Source of the DNA: Pseudomonas sp. GGS8
GTDB lineage: Bacteria > Pseudomonadota > Gammaproteobacteria > Pseudomonadales > Pseudomonadaceae
DNA: 64,000 nucleotides
Assembly (NCBI RefSeq): GCF_024168645.1
Contig: NZ_JALJWF010000001.1
Location: 6,203,501-6,267,500 of the forward strand
Direction of reading: 5' to 3'
The notes below the pieces were generated by a model, which did no database searches, was not told the origin of the DNA, and saw only the letters and a program-made list of their open reading frames with translations. Shown here in pieces: positions 50,463-61,107 of this stretch. Position numbers and translations under genes: made by a program. Within the stretch, counting starts at the first letter, position 1, and every line of letters begins with the position of its first letter.

Positions 50463-53135
50463 TCACGCCAGACGCGAGAGCATTTCCTTGGCTTCGCTCT
50501 TCTGGCCGGTATCGCCTTCGGTCACCACCTCATTGAGGATGTCCCGAGCGCCGTCATTGTCGCCCATGTCGATATAGGCCTGGGCCAGGTCGAGCTTGGT
50601 AGCGACTTCGTCGGTGCCAGAAAGGAAATCGAGCTCATCATCTGCCGAGGCCAAAGCGTCTTCCTCAGTGAAGCTCGGCTCGCCGAGGCTCTGAGACAGA
50701 CGATCCAGTTCGGCATTGACGTCGCTGAGTTCGTTTTCAAAGGTGTCAGGCTGATCCGGGGCAGCGTCCATTTCATCGGCCAGCGACAGATCGAAGTCAG
50801 CTGGCAACTCCAGGTCGTCGAGCGGCGCCTCAGTCACGGTTGGCGCTTCAGTAACGGTCGGCACTTCAGCGACAGGCAAGTCCTTGAGGTCGTCATCCAG
50901 ACTCAGCAGGAACTCGTCTTCGGTCAGGGTCTGCGGCGAAACATCGGCACCCAGATCCATGTCCAGATCGAAGTCCGACAGATCGTCGAGGCCTTCCTTG
51001 ATTTCAGTCTGTTGTTGCAACACCGACTCAAAGCTCAGGTCGTCGTCCAGCGGAAACTCGTCCAGCTCGGCCAGAGACTCTTCTGGTTCTGGCTCCGGTA
51101 CTGGCTCGGCTGCAACCGCAGGTGCAATCGGAGCAGCTGCTTCCAGATCGTCGAGACTCAGATCGAAAGCACTGTCAAAGTCAGCCAATGCCGGTTCCGG
51201 GGCTTGCGGCTCGTCCAGCAGCAGGTCCTTGACATACTGTGCATCCAGCTCGGCGGCGACAGCCGCGGCGGCCAGACCACCCACCGCCGCAACCACCATG
51301 GCCGGGAAGCGGCTTTTCAGCTGCTCGACCCGGGTGAAGTTGTCGCCGTTGGCCACCAGTTGACGCTCCTGAGCGACGAACGCATCGCGATCGCCCTGCT
51401 GACCGTAGACTTCCATCAGCTTCAGGCGCAGATCACTGCGTTGCGGCTCTTGCTTGATCGCATCTTCCAGCAACGCGGCGGCCTGATTCAGGCGACCGGC
51501 CGTGATGTGCGACTGTGCCTGGGCCAATACGTCGTCAGAGCGTTCGGCGGCAGGCGCAACCAACGGCGCCGCGATCGGTGGCATCACCACAACCGGAGCA
51601 ATTACCGGGGCCGATGCAGGTGCAGGTGCAGGTGCAGGGGTCGGTGCAGGCGCTGGTGCGGTCGCGAGCTTCACGCTTGGCGGCGGAACTTCCAGACCTT
51701 CAAAGCTGCTTTCCGGCAGGTCGAGATCGGCGGAGAACGCTTGTTCCTCAGCCAAGGCACGGGCCATGCGCAGATGTTTTTCCGCTTCTTGCTGAGCTTT
51801 GCGACGACGGGCCAGCAACAACAGCAAGAGCAGCAGAACCACCGCACCGCCACCCACCAGACCCAGCAGGATCGGATTGGTCAGCAGCTCGTTGAATTTC
51901 TGCTCGTCGGACGCCACAGGCGTCGGTTCGACGGACGGTGCCGGAACGACTTCCGGTGCGCCAGCCTCCGGTGCCGGAGCTGTCGGTGCCACGTCCGCAG
52001 GCGTTGCCGCTGGATTGCCCGCCAGCTGGGCCGACATCGCCGGAGCCGTCGCGGCAGCCGCCGGTGCGCCCGCATCGCCTTCGGCCTGCAGCTTGGCCAA
52101 CTGATTGTTCTTCAGCTCGATCAGGCGTTGCAGCTTGTCCACCTGACTTTGCAGGTCGCTCATGCGGCTTTTCAGCTCAGCGTTGTCGCGACGCGCGGTG
52201 TCGAGGTTTTCCTGGGTCAAGGCCAGCTTGTTGCTCAAGGCTTTCGCGTCACCGGCGGCACCTTTGCCACGCCCCTTGCCGGTGTCGGCAGACACCAGGC
52301 TCAGCTTGTCCGCGGCGGCTTGCGAGGAAGCGCCTTCACTGCGAGCACGCTTGGTGGCATCGAGCTGCTGCTGTCCGCTTGCGGGTTTCGCTACATAGCG
52401 ACGCCCCTGACGCCATGCGCTGTTCTGCGCGGCGACTTCAGCGATGGCTTTAGGTTGCGGCAGGTTGGCGCTCTGCACCTGATCGGGCAGACGCAGCACC
52501 TGACCGGTTTTCAGTCGGTTGATGTTGCCGTCGATGAACGCATCCGGGTTCAATGCCTGGATGGCCAGCATGGTTTGCTGGATCGATGCGCCGCTCCGCG
52601 CCTTCGCGGCGATTTCCCACAGGGTATCGCGCGGCGTAGTGGTGTATTGCGTCGATTTGGTCGCACCGGTAACCGGCGCGGTCACCGCTTGGGCCGGCGC
52701 CGGTTGTGCGGCGGCATCAGCGGTTTGCGGCGAGAATTTGGACGGATCGAGCAGCACGCTGTAATCGCGCAGCAGACGACCACTGGGCCACATCACCTGA
52801 ACCAGGAATTTCACCATCGGTTCGGACAGCGGCTTGCTGGAGGTGATGCGCAGGACGCTCTTGCCGCTGGCGTTGAGCAGTGGCGTGAACGTCAGGTCGT
52901 TGAGGAACGCCTCGCGGTCGACACCGGCCTTGGCGAAATCTTCGGGCGAGGCCAGGCTCGGCACCACTTCGGCAGCCGTGAGGTCCTTGACGTCGAGCAA
53001 CTCGATTTCTGCTACCAGAGGCTGGTTCAGCGTCGACTTCAGGGTCAATTCCCCAAGCCCGAGGGCATGCGCCATACCGGAGGACAGCGCCGAGGCGGCC
53101 GCTATTGCTAACACCAGTTTGCGAACTTGAACCAT
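50463..53135 (-). CDS. fimV: FimV pilus/polarity protein
   Basis: An 890-residue inner-membrane protein. Signal peptide ends near GMAHA; the conserved periplasmic LGELTLKSTLNQPLVAEIELL region follows; a LysM-like peptidoglycan-binding motif (TTTPRDTLWEIAAKARSG ... LNPDAF) lies at about 165-215. Then come a coiled coil (about 290-345), a Pro/Ala linker, a membrane helix (LLGLVGGGAVVLLLLLLLLARRR, about 425), a very acidic cytoplasmic part and a C-terminal TPR-like motif (LDLAQAYIDMGDNDGARDILNEV). FimV supports type IV pili assembly, twitching and polar protein placement. Confidence 0.94.
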   Translation of the reverse strand: MVQVRKLVLAIAAASALSSGMAHALGLGELTLKSTLNQPLVAEIELLDVKDLTAAEVVPSLASPEDFAKAGVDREAFLNDLTFTPLLNASGKSVLRITSSKPLSEPMVKFLVQVMWPSGRLLRDYSVLLDPSKFSPQTADAAAQPAPAQAVTAPVTGATKSTQYTTTPRDTLWEIAAKARSGASIQQTMLAIQALNPDAFIDGNINRLKTGQVLRLPDQVQSANLPQPKAIAEVAAQNSAWRQGRRYVAKPASGQQQLDATKRARSEGASSQAAADKLSLVSADTGKGRGKGAAGDAKALSNKLALTQENLDTARRDNAELKSRMSDLQSQVDKLQRLIELKNNQLAKLQAEGDAGAPAAAATAPAMSAQLAGNPAATPADVAPTAPAPEAGAPEVVPAPSVEPTPVASDEQKFNELLTNPILLGLVGGGAVVLLLLLLLLARRRKAQQEAEKHLRMARALAEEQAFSADLDLPESSFEGLEVPPPSVKLATAPAPAPTPAPAPAPASAPVIAPVVVMPPIAAPLVAPAAERSDDVLAQAQSHITAGRLNQAAALLEDAIKQEPQRSDLRLKLMEVYGQQGDRDAFVAQERQLVANGDNFTRVEQLKSRFPAMVVAAVGGLAAAAVAAELDAQYVKDLLLDEPQAPEPALADFDSAFDLSLDDLEAAAPIAPAVAAEPVPEPEPEESLAELDEFPLDDDLSFESVLQQQTEIKEGLDDLSDFDLDMDLGADVSPQTLTEDEFLLSLDDDLKDLPVAEVPTVTEAPTVTEAPLDDLELPADFDLSLADEMDAAPDQPDTFENELSDVNAELDRLSQSLGEPSFTEEDALASADDELDFLSGTDEVATKLDLAQAYIDMGDNDGARDILNEVVTEGDTGQKSEAKEMLSRLA

Positions 53136-53343
53136 AGCCTCATCCTTTGTTTGAACATTCCTCGGCCAGCGAGAAGGTGTTGATTGCCGCTGCCGTAAGG
53201 CGTTGCGCGCGACGGCGAAGAGTCGTCGCGCGCGATCGTTTCATTCATGCGACGAAAGCCCTGCGGGATGGCTCGCCTCAAGCATTCCAGCCAAGCATCA
53301 CGCTCGGCTGGAACCATTCGAAAAAATTGTTGCCAAGTATCTT

Positions 53344-54354
53344 TTACAGCAGGTCTTTTATCAACAATTCAGCCACCTGCACAGCATTGAGCGCGGCGCC
53401 TTTGCGTACGTTATCTGACGTCAGCCACACGTTAAGTTCCGCCGGGTCGTCGATCCCGCTGCGAACCCGACCAACGTAAACCACGTCCTGCCCTACCGCA
53501 TCGCCTACCGGGGTCGGGTAATCGCCCGCCTCGACCAGCTCGATACCGGGCGCCGCTTCCAGTGCCGCGTTGACTTTCGCCAGGTCGACAGCACTCGATG
53601 ACTGCAAGGTCACGCTATAGCTATCGCCAAAAAACACCGGGGCTTGAATGCAAGTGACGGAAATCTTTAATAAAGGCAGCGACAAGACCTGACGCAGCTC
53701 ACGCACCAGACGCTTTTCCAGCAGCGTATGACCCTGAGCATCGGGCGCACCGACTTGCGCCAACAGGTTGAAAGCCATCTGCCGATCGAAGAAAGCTGGT
53801 TCCAACGGACGCACGTTAAGCAGCTCGGCGGTTTGTCGGGCCAGCTCGCTGACGGCTTCGCGCCCCTGGGCAGAGACCGCCAGACACGCCGTCAGGCTGA
53901 TGCGTTGCAGGTCGAGCAAGCCGAGCAGCGGCGCCAGCACCACCGCCAGCGCTGTCGCTGAAGGGCTTGGGCTGCTGACCTGAAAAGGCTTTTTCAGGCC
54001 AGCCAGAATTGCAGCATTGGCCTCGGGCACCACTTGCGGCGCCTGATCGGCCGGCAATGCGCCAGACAGGTCAATCAGCGAGCAACCGGCAGCTGTGGCG
54101 CGCGGGACGAAACTGAGGGTCACCGCTGGGCCGGCGGCGAAGAACACCAACTGGACCTTGCTAAAGTCGAACTCATCGACTTCCCGCACCCGCACGTTCT
54201 TGCCGCGAAACGGCACCGAGTGTCCGGCCGATTCGCTGCTCGCCAGCAGGTGCAGATTGCCGACCGGAAAGTCGCGTTCTTCAAGAATCTGGACGAGTGT
54301 TTCGCCGACAGTACCGGTGGCGCCGATCACGGCAATATCGAAGGACTGGCTCAT
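53344..54354 (-). CDS. usg: Usg, aspartate-semialdehyde-dehydrogenase paralogue lacking catalytic Cys
   Basis: A 336-residue protein with the NADP-binding motif AVIGATGTVGETLVQIL and the ASADH dimerisation domain. Where ASADH has the nucleophile Cys in a GNCT/NCST-type motif, this protein has SSPSPSATALAV, with no Cys. It is therefore unlikely to be an active dehydrogenase, which is known for Usg homologues that lie near asd and truA. Start ATG 54354. It lies 280 bp after asd with a terminator and a REPIN between. Confidence 0.9.
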   Translation of the reverse strand: MSQSFDIAVIGATGTVGETLVQILEERDFPVGNLHLLASSESAGHSVPFRGKNVRVREVDEFDFSKVQLVFFAAGPAVTLSFVPRATAAGCSLIDLSGALPADQAPQVVPEANAAILAGLKKPFQVSSPSPSATALAVVLAPLLGLLDLQRISLTACLAVSAQGREAVSELARQTAELLNVRPLEPAFFDRQMAFNLLAQVGAPDAQGHTLLEKRLVRELRQVLSLPLLKISVTCIQAPVFFGDSYSVTLQSSSAVDLAKVNAALEAAPGIELVEAGDYPTPVGDAVGQDVVYVGRVRSGIDDPAELNVWLTSDNVRKGAALNAVQVAELLIKDLL

Positions 54355-54443
54355 GGTTCTACCTCTGGCGAAACGGCGGGAGCGGCACTTTACCGGGTGG
54401 TTGGCGGTGAGGCAATTCGGCTGGGGATTTGTGGGGGTTGTGC

Positions 54444-54546
54444 CGGCCTCTTCGCGGGCAAGCCCGCTCCCACAGGATTTGTGTTGCTCCCCTATTTTGC
54501 ATACGACCGCAACTTTGTGGGAGCGGGCTTGCCCGCGATGACGGCC
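54444..54546. repeat. REPIN (two inverted REP sequences)
   Basis: GCGGGCAAGCCCGCTCCCAC (about 54453-54472) and its inverse GTGGGAGCGGGCTTGCCCGC (about 54517-54536) surround about 44 bases, with matching outer parts (GGCCTCTTC / GATGACGGCC). This is the Pseudomonas REPIN unit. Confidence 0.88.
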
Positions 54547-54580
54547 TGACAGGCACCCGATAAACCCCAGGCTGTCGGGT

Positions 54581-54614
54581 AAAAAAAACCCGCACCTCTT
54601 TCAAGGCACGGGTT
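54581..54614 (-). terminator. Terminator of asd
   Basis: AACCCG...CGGGTT stem with internal pairing (GCCTT/AGAGG) and T8 on the minus strand, about 20 bp beyond the asd stop. Confidence 0.8.
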
Positions 54615-54633
54615 CTTTCATTGCATCAATCGA

Positions 54634-55746
54634 TCAACGCTCAAGCAGGATCCGCAGCATGCGACGCAGCGGCTCGGCCGCGCCCCACAGCAGTTGGTCG
54701 CCGACGGTGAAGGCACCGACGAATTGCGAACCCATGTTCAGCTTGCGCAGACGGCCGACCGGCACGTTCAGGGTACCGGTGACTTTCGTCGGGCTCAGCT
54801 CCTGCATGCTGATCTCACGGTTATTCGGCACCAGCTTGACCCAAGGGTTGTGCTGGCTGATCAGCCCTTCGATGTCGGCGATCGGCACGTCTTTGTTCAG
54901 CTTGATGGTCAGCGCCTGGCTGTGGCAGCGCATGGCGCCGATGCGCACGCAGATGCCATCCACCGGAATCGGGCTCTTGAAGCGACCGAGAATCTTGTTG
55001 GTCTCGGCCTGGGCCTTCCACTCTTCGCGGCTCTGACCGTTCGGCAGTTCCTTGTCGATCCACGGGATCAGGCTGCCAGCTAGCGGTACGCCGAAGTTTT
55101 CGGTCGGGTACGCGTCGCTGCGCATGGCTTCGGCGACACGGCGGTCGATGTCGAGAATGGCGCTGGCCGGATCGGCCAGTTGATCGGCGACAGCGGCGTG
55201 GGTCGCGCCCATTTGCTTGATCAGTTCACGCATGTTCTGCGCGCCGGCACCGGAGGCCGCCTGATAGGTCATGGCGCTCATCCACTCCACCAGACCGGCT
55301 TCGAACAGACCACCCAGGCCCATCAGCATCAGGCTGACGGTGCAGTTGCCGCCGATGTAGTTCTTGGTGCCCGCGTCGAGCTGCTGGTCGATGACCTTGC
55401 GGTTCACCGGGTCCAGCACGATCACCGCGTCATCCTGCATGCGCAGGCTGGAAGCGGCGTCGATCCAGTAACCCTGCCAGCCGGCTTCTCGCAGCTTCGG
55501 GAACACTTCGCTGGTGTAGTCGCCACCCTGGCAGGTCAGAATCACGTCGAGGGTCTTCAGCTCTTCAATGCTGTAAGCGTCCTTGAGCGGAGCAATGTCT
55601 TTGCCCACGGACGGGCCTTGGCCACCGACATTGGAAGTGGTGAAAAACACCGGCTCGATAAGATCGAAATCCTGCTCTTCCAGCATCCGCTGCATGAGCA
55701 CGGAACCGACCATGCCGCGCCAACCGATCAGACCTACACGTTTCAT
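54634..55746 (-). CDS. asd: Aspartate-semialdehyde dehydrogenase
   Basis: A 370-residue enzyme reducing aspartyl phosphate in the lysine/threonine/methionine pathway. NADP motif [14 protein letters not shown] at the N-terminus; the catalytic Cys is in [13 protein letters not shown] (about residue 134); the His in the C-terminal half lies in [12 protein letters not shown]. It is the gamma-proteobacterial long form. Its gene lies 68 bp after leuB. Confidence 0.96.
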   Translation of the reverse strand: MKRVGLIGWRGMVGSVLMQRMLEEQDFDLIEPVFFTTSNVGGQGPSVGKDIAPLKDAYSIEELKTLDVILTCQGGDYTSEVFPKLREAGWQGYWIDAASSLRMQDDAVIVLDPVNRKVIDQQLDAGTKNYIGGNCTVSLMLMGLGGLFEAGLVEWMSAMTYQAASGAGAQNMRELIKQMGATHAAVADQLADPASAILDIDRRVAEAMRSDAYPTENFGVPLAGSLIPWIDKELPNGQSREEWKAQAETNKILGRFKSPIPVDGICVRIGAMRCHSQALTIKLNKDVPIADIEGLISQHNPWVKLVPNNREISMQELSPTKVTGTLNVPVGRLRKLNMGSQFVGAFTVGDQLLWGAAEPLRRMLRILLER

Positions 55747-55814
55747 CGCAACTACACCTTCTTGAAAAGTGGGCCGCTGCTTTCAAGGTTGAAAATTGCA
55801 GCGGGCCAGAGAGA

Positions 55815-56897
55815 TTACAGATTCCGCAGCGCGGCGACTACTGCGTCGCCCATTTCCTGCGTGCCGACCTTGGTGCAACCGGCCGACCAGATGTCGCCCG
55901 TGCGCAGGCCTTGATCCAAAACCAGGCTCACGGCCTTCTCGATGGCATCGGCCGCATCCTGCAGATTGAAGCTGTAACGCAGCATCATCGACACCGACAA
56001 AACGGTCGCCAACGGGTTGGCAATGCCCTTGCCAGCGATGTCCGGCGCCGAACCGTGGCACGGCTCGTACATGCCTTTGTTGTTGGCATCCAGCGACGCC
56101 GACGGCAGCATGCCGATGGAACCGGTGAGCATCGACGCTTCGTCGGAAAGAATGTCGCCGAACAGGTTGTCGGTGACGATCACGTCGAACTGCTTCGGTG
56201 CACGCACCAGTTGCATGGCGGCGTTATCGACATACATGTGGCTCAGTTCAACATCCGGGTAGTCCTTGGCCACTTGCTCGACGATTTCACGCCACAGTTG
56301 GCTGGAGGCCAATACGTTGGCTTTGTCTACCGAGCACAGTTTCTTGCCACGCACGCGGGCCATGTCGAAACCGACACGGGCGATACGGCGGATTTCGGTT
56401 TCGCTGTACGGCAGCGTGTCGTAGGCCTGACGCTCGCCATTCTCCAGTTCACGCACACCACGTGGCGCGCCGAAGTAGATGCCGCCGGTCAATTCACGGA
56501 CGATCAGGATGTCCAGCCCGGCAACGATTTCTGCCTTCAGGCTGGAGGCCTCGGCCAGTTGCGGGTACAGGATCGCCGGACGCAGGTTGCCGAACAGGCC
56601 CAGTTGCGCACGGATCTTCAACAGGCCGCGCTCAGGGCGGATGTCACGCTCGATGGTGTCCCATTTCGGACCGCCCACCGCGCCCAGCAGCACAGCATCG
56701 GCTGCGCGTGCACGGGCCAGGGTTTCGTCGGCCAGCGGCACGCCGTGCTTGTCGATGGCGGCGCCACCGATCACGTCATGGCTCAGCTCGAAGCCCAGGC
56801 TGTACTTGTCATTCGCCAGTTCCAGTACCTTGACCGCTTCGGCCATGATTTCCGGGCCAATACCGTCGCCTGGGAGAATCAGAATCTGCTTGCTCAT
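55815..56897 (-). CDS. leuB: 3-isopropylmalate dehydrogenase
   Basis: A 360-residue NAD-dependent enzyme of leucine synthesis: [15 protein letters not shown] at the start, [21 protein letters not shown] and the [11 protein letters not shown] motif with the metal-binding Asp residues at about 220-230, [14 protein letters not shown] near 280. Start ATG 56897. Confidence 0.96.
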   Translation of the reverse strand: MSKQILILPGDGIGPEIMAEAVKVLELANDKYSLGFELSHDVIGGAAIDKHGVPLADETLARARAADAVLLGAVGGPKWDTIERDIRPERGLLKIRAQLGLFGNLRPAILYPQLAEASSLKAEIVAGLDILIVRELTGGIYFGAPRGVRELENGERQAYDTLPYSETEIRRIARVGFDMARVRGKKLCSVDKANVLASSQLWREIVEQVAKDYPDVELSHMYVDNAAMQLVRAPKQFDVIVTDNLFGDILSDEASMLTGSIGMLPSASLDANNKGMYEPCHGSAPDIAGKGIANPLATVLSVSMMLRYSFNLQDAADAIEKAVSLVLDQGLRTGDIWSAGCTKVGTQEMGDAVVAALRNL

Positions 56898-56977
56898 GCT
56901 TTCCTCATGTCATCAGTCGGCGCACTCGCGAGTGCGCCCGGAAAAATTCTATCGCTCAGCGGCTCTCAATTTAGAGC

Positions 56978-57745
56978 TTATCGTTCAGCCATCAGCACCA
57001 GCACATCGGTACTGAACGAACCATCGGCCTCAATCTCAAAATATTCGCGCACTTCGTGGCCCATCGATTGCTGCAATTCGAGGATCGCGGCGCGCATCAC
57101 CTGCGGCGTGCGCATGCGCTCGACCCAGGAGGTGTACTCCAGGCGCAACCGTTGGCGCGTGGTGCTGCGGGTATGCAACCCCGCTTCGCTGACCTGACGC
57201 AACCACTCGCCCGCAGAATAATCGCGCACGTGGCTGGTGTCGCGCAGCACTTCGACGCTTTGCAGGTAAGTGTCGAACAACGGACTGCCCGGCGACAACA
57301 CATCGATGAACGCCGCCACCCCGCCCGGCTTCAGCACCCGACGAACTTCGCGCAGGGCCACACCGAGGTCGCTCCAATGGTGCGCCGAATAGCGGCTGAA
57401 GACGAAATCGAACTCACCCTCGGCGAACGGCAGACGCTCGGCGGCGCCGTTGACCGTGGTCACATTGTTCAAACCCCGGTCGACAGCGGCGGCGGCGACC
57501 ACATCGAGCATCTGCTGGGACAAGTCGTAAGCGACGACTTCCTTGACCAGCGAGGCCACGTGAAAACTCACATGACCGGCGCCGCAGCCCAAGTCCAGCA
57601 CACGGGCATCGCCCTGCCCCGCCAGTTCAGCCTGTAGCAGTGCGAATTCGGCGCCTTGAGCGTGTACGGCGCTGCTCAGATAGGCCGAGGCCTGTTCACC
57701 GAATTGTTTTTGTACTACTTGGCTGTGCTGGGCGGTACTGGTCAT
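56978..57745 (-). CDS. Class I SAM-dependent methyltransferase
   Basis: A 255-residue methyltransferase with VLDLGCGAGHVS (about residues 49-60) as motif I, a post-I Asp in VAYDLSQQML, and the FSRYSAHHWSDL region (motif IV) near 117. The C-terminal WVERMRTPQVMRAAIL region is typical of a group conserved between leuB and leuD in Pseudomonas; its substrate is unknown. Confidence 0.88.
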   Translation of the reverse strand: MTSTAQHSQVVQKQFGEQASAYLSSAVHAQGAEFALLQAELAGQGDARVLDLGCGAGHVSFHVASLVKEVVAYDLSQQMLDVVAAAAVDRGLNNVTTVNGAAERLPFAEGEFDFVFSRYSAHHWSDLGVALREVRRVLKPGGVAAFIDVLSPGSPLFDTYLQSVEVLRDTSHVRDYSAGEWLRQVSEAGLHTRSTTRQRLRLEYTSWVERMRTPQVMRAAILELQQSMGHEVREYFEIEADGSFSTDVLVLMAER

Positions 57746-57786
57746 GGGACTTCCTTTTTGGGGTTTAGCCTTGTGTTGTCTGGGCT

Positions 57787-57873
57787 GCCGTCATCGCGGG
57801 CAAGCCCGCTCCCACAGGTTTTGTGAACGGCGCAAATCACTGTGGGAGCGGGCTTGCCCGCGAAGAGGCCGGC
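57787..57873. repeat. REPIN (two inverted REP sequences)
   Basis: GCGGGCAAGCCCGCTCCCAC (about 57796-57815) and GTGGGAGCGGGCTTGCCCGC (about 57842-57861), about 26 bases apart, flanked by GTCATC and GAAGAGGCC. The same family as the unit at 54444. Confidence 0.88.
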
Positions 57874-57900
57874 CCTGATTACATCAATTCCAGATCAATC

Positions 57901-58545
57901 TCAGGCGTCGCGAAACAACCAAGGCTGGCTTGCGCGGTGCTTGGCTTCAAAGGCGGCAATCGCCTCGTGATCCTGCAAAGTCAGGCCGATATCGTCCAGG
58001 CCATTGAGCAGGCAGTGTTTGCGGAAGGCATCGATCTCGAAGCTCAGCACTTTGCCGTCCGGACGGGTCACGGTCTGGGCCTGCAGATCGATCTGCAACT
58101 GGTAGCCCGGGTTCGCTTCAACCTGCTTGAACAACTCATCGACTTCAGCGTCGCTCAGGATGATCGGCAGCAAGCCGTTCTTGAAGCTGTTGTTGAAGAA
58201 GATGTCGGCATAGCTCGGCGCGATGATGCTGCGGAAACCGTACTCTTCCAGTGCCCAAGGCGCGTGCTCGCGGCTGGAGCCGCAACCGAAGTTCTCACGG
58301 GCCAGCAATACGCTCGCACCTTGATAACGCTCGGCGTTGAGGACGAAGTCCTTGTTCAACGGGCGCTTGGAGTTGTCCTGATACGGCTGCCCGACATCCA
58401 GGTAACGCCACTCATCGAACAGGTTCGGACCGAAACCGGTGCGTTTGATCGACTTCAAGAACTGCTTCGGAATGATCTGGTCGGTGTCGACGTTGGCACG
58501 ATCCAAAGGCGCGACAAGACCAGTGTGCTGGGTAAAAGCTTTCAT
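57901..58545 (-). CDS. leuD: 3-isopropylmalate dehydratase small subunit
   Basis: A 214-residue swivelling domain with [33 protein letters not shown] (substrate-binding Ser-Ser-Arg-Glu) and a C-terminal [12 protein letters not shown]. It works with LeuC. It starts 12 bp after the leuC stop. Confidence 0.96.
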   Translation of the reverse strand: MKAFTQHTGLVAPLDRANVDTDQIIPKQFLKSIKRTGFGPNLFDEWRYLDVGQPYQDNSKRPLNKDFVLNAERYQGASVLLARENFGCGSSREHAPWALEEYGFRSIIAPSYADIFFNNSFKNGLLPIILSDAEVDELFKQVEANPGYQLQIDLQAQTVTRPDGKVLSFEIDAFRKHCLLNGLDDIGLTLQDHEAIAAFEAKHRASQPWLFRDA

Positions 58546-58556
58546 GCTGCGCTCCT

Positions 58557-59975
58557 TTAGATCAATTCACGGACGTCGACGAAACGACCGTTCACAGCGG
58601 CGGCGGCGGCCATGGCCGGGCTGACGAGGTGCGTACGGCCACCGGCGCCCTGACGGCCTTCGAAGTTACGGTTGGAGGTCGACGCGCAATGCTCGCCCGA
58701 CTCCAAACGGTCCGGGTTCATCGCCAGGCACATCGAGCAGCCTGGCTCACGCCATTCAAAACCGGCCTCGATAAAGATCTTGTCCAGGCCTTCGGATTCG
58801 GCCTGAGCCTTCACCAGCCCTGAACCCGGCACCACGATGGCCTGCTTGATGGTCGAAGCCACTTTGCGACCCTTGGCGATCACGGCGGCGGCGCGCAGGT
58901 CTTCGATCCGCGAGTTGGTGCAGGAGCCGATGAATACACGGTCCAACTGAATGTCGGTGATCGCCTGATTGGCGGTCAACCCCATGTACTTCAAGGCGCG
59001 CTCGATGGAGTCGCGCTTGACCAGGTCCATTTCCTTGGCCGGATCCGGCACATTCTGATCCACGGCCAGCACCATCTCAGGCGAGGTGCCCCAGCTGACT
59101 TGTGGCTTGATCTGAGAGGCATCGAGCTCGACGATGGTGTCGAACTTCGCGTCGGCGTCGGAAACCAGGTCTTTCCAGGCTTCGACGGCCAAATCCCATT
59201 CCGCGCCTTTCGGAGCAAACGGACGGCCCTTGACGTAAGCCACGGTTTTTTCGTCGGCGGCCACCAGGCCAACGCGGGCGCCGGCTTCGATGGACATGTT
59301 GCAGATGGTCATGCGGCCTTCAACGGACAAGTCGCGAATCGCACTACCGGCGAATTCGATGGCGTGGCCGTTACCGCCAGCAGTGCCGATCTTGCCGATC
59401 ACGGCGAGGACGATGTCCTTGGCGGTCACGCCGAACGGCAATTTGCCCTCGACCGACACCAGCATGTTCTTCATTTTCTTGGCGACCAGACACTGAGTGG
59501 CGAGCACGTGCTCGACCTCGGAAGTGCCGATGCCGTGAGCCAGGGCACCAAATGCGCCGTGGGTCGAGGTGTGGGAGTCGCCGCAGACTACGGTCATGCC
59601 CGGCAAGGTCGCGCCCTGCTCCGGGCCGATGACGTGGACGATGCCTTGGCGGACGTCATTCATCTTGAATTCGACGATGCCGTATTCGTCACAGTTATCG
59701 TCGAGGGTCTGAACCTGCAAACGCGAGACCTGGTCGACAATCGCTTCGATGCCGCCCTTGCGCTCCGGGGTGGTCGGAACGTTGTGGTCCGGGGTCGCGA
59801 TGTTGGCATCGATGCGCCAAGGCTTGCGCCCGGCCAGTCGCAGGCCTTCGAAGGCTTGCGGCGAGGTCACTTCGTGGATGATGTGACGATCGATATAGAT
59901 CAGCGCCGAGCCATCGTCGCGCTGTTTGACCAAATGCGAATCCCAGAGCTTGTCGTAGAGCGTTTTGCCGGCCAT
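58557..59975 (-). CDS. leuC: 3-isopropylmalate dehydratase large subunit
   Basis: A 472-residue aconitase-like enzyme with a 4Fe-4S cluster bound by Cys in FIGSCTNSR (about 347) and [13 protein letters not shown] (about 407-410); [12 protein letters not shown] and the N-terminal [11 protein letters not shown] are present. ATG 59975 (MAGKTLY) is preferred to 59990. A divergent LysR gene and a likely promoter lie upstream. Confidence 0.96.
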   Translation of the reverse strand: MAGKTLYDKLWDSHLVKQRDDGSALIYIDRHIIHEVTSPQAFEGLRLAGRKPWRIDANIATPDHNVPTTPERKGGIEAIVDQVSRLQVQTLDDNCDEYGIVEFKMNDVRQGIVHVIGPEQGATLPGMTVVCGDSHTSTHGAFGALAHGIGTSEVEHVLATQCLVAKKMKNMLVSVEGKLPFGVTAKDIVLAVIGKIGTAGGNGHAIEFAGSAIRDLSVEGRMTICNMSIEAGARVGLVAADEKTVAYVKGRPFAPKGAEWDLAVEAWKDLVSDADAKFDTIVELDASQIKPQVSWGTSPEMVLAVDQNVPDPAKEMDLVKRDSIERALKYMGLTANQAITDIQLDRVFIGSCTNSRIEDLRAAAVIAKGRKVASTIKQAIVVPGSGLVKAQAESEGLDKIFIEAGFEWREPGCSMCLAMNPDRLESGEHCASTSNRNFEGRQGAGGRTHLVSPAMAAAAAVNGRFVDVRELI

Positions 59976-60050
59976 CAGACGGTTCCTCATCAGCTTGTTT
60001 CTATGCCCCGGATCTTGAACGTTTCAATAACCCTTTGGCTTGTGAGGTCG

Positions 60051-60079
60051 ATCCTAGGGGGTTACATTAAATAACTCAA
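60051..60079 (-). promoter_or_regulatory. Probable leuC promoter
   Basis: TTGAGT (-35) and TAGGAT (-10) on the minus strand, 17 bp apart, about 75 bp before the leuC ATG. Confidence 0.65.
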
Positions 60080-60090
60080 ATTCATATTTT

Positions 60091-60105
60091 TTATGCTTTG
60101 CATAA
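60091..60105. promoter_or_regulatory. LysR-type palindrome between leuC and the regulator gene
   Basis: TTATGCTTTGCATAA is a perfect 6-3-6 palindrome in the AT-rich divergent region, 12 bp upstream of the leuC -35 box: the expected place and form of a LysR recognition site. Confidence 0.65.
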
Positions 60106-60133
60106 CCAACTGGAATGCCACTGAGACCTCACC

Positions 60134-61024
60134 ATGGACCTCGCCAACCTCAATGCTTTTATCGCGATTGCCGAGACCGGAAGCTTCTCCGGTGCCGGCG
60201 AACGGCTGCACCTGACGCAACCGGCCATCAGCAAGCGCATCGCCGGGCTGGAGCAGCAATTGAAGGTGCGACTGTTCGATCGACTGGGCCGGGAAATTGG
60301 CCTGACCGAAGCCGGCCGCGCCCTGTTGCCACGGGCTTATCAGATCCTCAATGTACTGGATGACACCCGCCGCGCCCTGACCAACCTGACCGGTGAAGTA
60401 ACCGGCCGTCTGACATTGGCCACCAGCCATCACATCGGCTTGCACCGTTTACCGCCCTTATTAAGGGAGTTCACCCGACGTTACCCGCAGGTGGCACTGG
60501 ACATTCAGTTCCTCGATTCGGAAGTGGCTTACGAAGAAATCCTCCATGGCCGCGCCGAACTGGCGGTCATCACCCTTGCGCCGGAACCTCACGCCTTGGT
60601 CAAGGCCACGCCCGTATGGGACGACCCACTGGATTTCGTGGCCGCGCCGGAGCATCCACTGATCAGCAACGGCGCGGTCAGCCTGACGGATATTGCCCTG
60701 CACCCTGCGGTTTTCCCCGGTGGCAACACCTTTACCCACCACATCGTGCAGCGCCTGTTCGAGGCCCAGGGCCTGACGCCGAATATCGCCATGAGCACGA
60801 ATTATCTGGAAACCATCAAGATGATGGTCTCGATCGGCCTGGCCTGGAGCGTTTTGCCGCGCACCATGCTCGATGATCAAGTGGCGCGCATACCTTTGCC
60901 GGGCATACAGCTCACTCGCCAGCTAGGCTATATCCTGCACACCGAACGGACGCTGTCGAACGCGGCAAAGGCCTTCATGGCTTTGCTGGATGCACAAATC
61001 GATCAGCCAGGGACTCGCGGCTAA
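60134..61024 (+). CDS. LysR-family regulator divergent from leuC
   Basis: A 296-residue LysR protein. Winged helix at residues 1-60 (MDLANLNAFIAIAETGSFSGAGERLHLTQPAISKRIAGLEQQL) and a co-inducer domain at about 90-290 with RLTLATSHHIG and the EELxxAxx-like HGRAELAVITL. Divergent from leuC with the palindrome at 60091, so it probably controls leucine biosynthesis; the effector would be a pathway intermediate, by analogy. Confidence 0.93.
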   Translation: MDLANLNAFIAIAETGSFSGAGERLHLTQPAISKRIAGLEQQLKVRLFDRLGREIGLTEAGRALLPRAYQILNVLDDTRRALTNLTGEVTGRLTLATSHHIGLHRLPPLLREFTRRYPQVALDIQFLDSEVAYEEILHGRAELAVITLAPEPHALVKATPVWDDPLDFVAAPEHPLISNGAVSLTDIALHPAVFPGGNTFTHHIVQRLFEAQGLTPNIAMSTNYLETIKMMVSIGLAWSVLPRTMLDDQVARIPLPGIQLTRQLGYILHTERTLSNAAKAFMALLDAQIDQPGTRG

Positions 61025-61107
61025 GCTGTGCTTCTTCTTTTGTGCTACGCCTATAGAGCCCCAAAACCCTGTGCCTAACGCCCAATTCAGCCCAAGGCCT
61101 GTTATCC

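Noticed and set aside
51600..51665. Short tandem GGTGCAG-type repeat in fimV
   Set aside because: It encodes the Pro/Ala-rich linker of FimV and is explained by low-complexity protein.
50379..53111. 910-codon plus-strand ORF opposite fimV
   Set aside because: The minus-strand frame is clearly FimV (signal peptide, LysM, TPR). The plus frame is Arg/Gln-rich and has no features.
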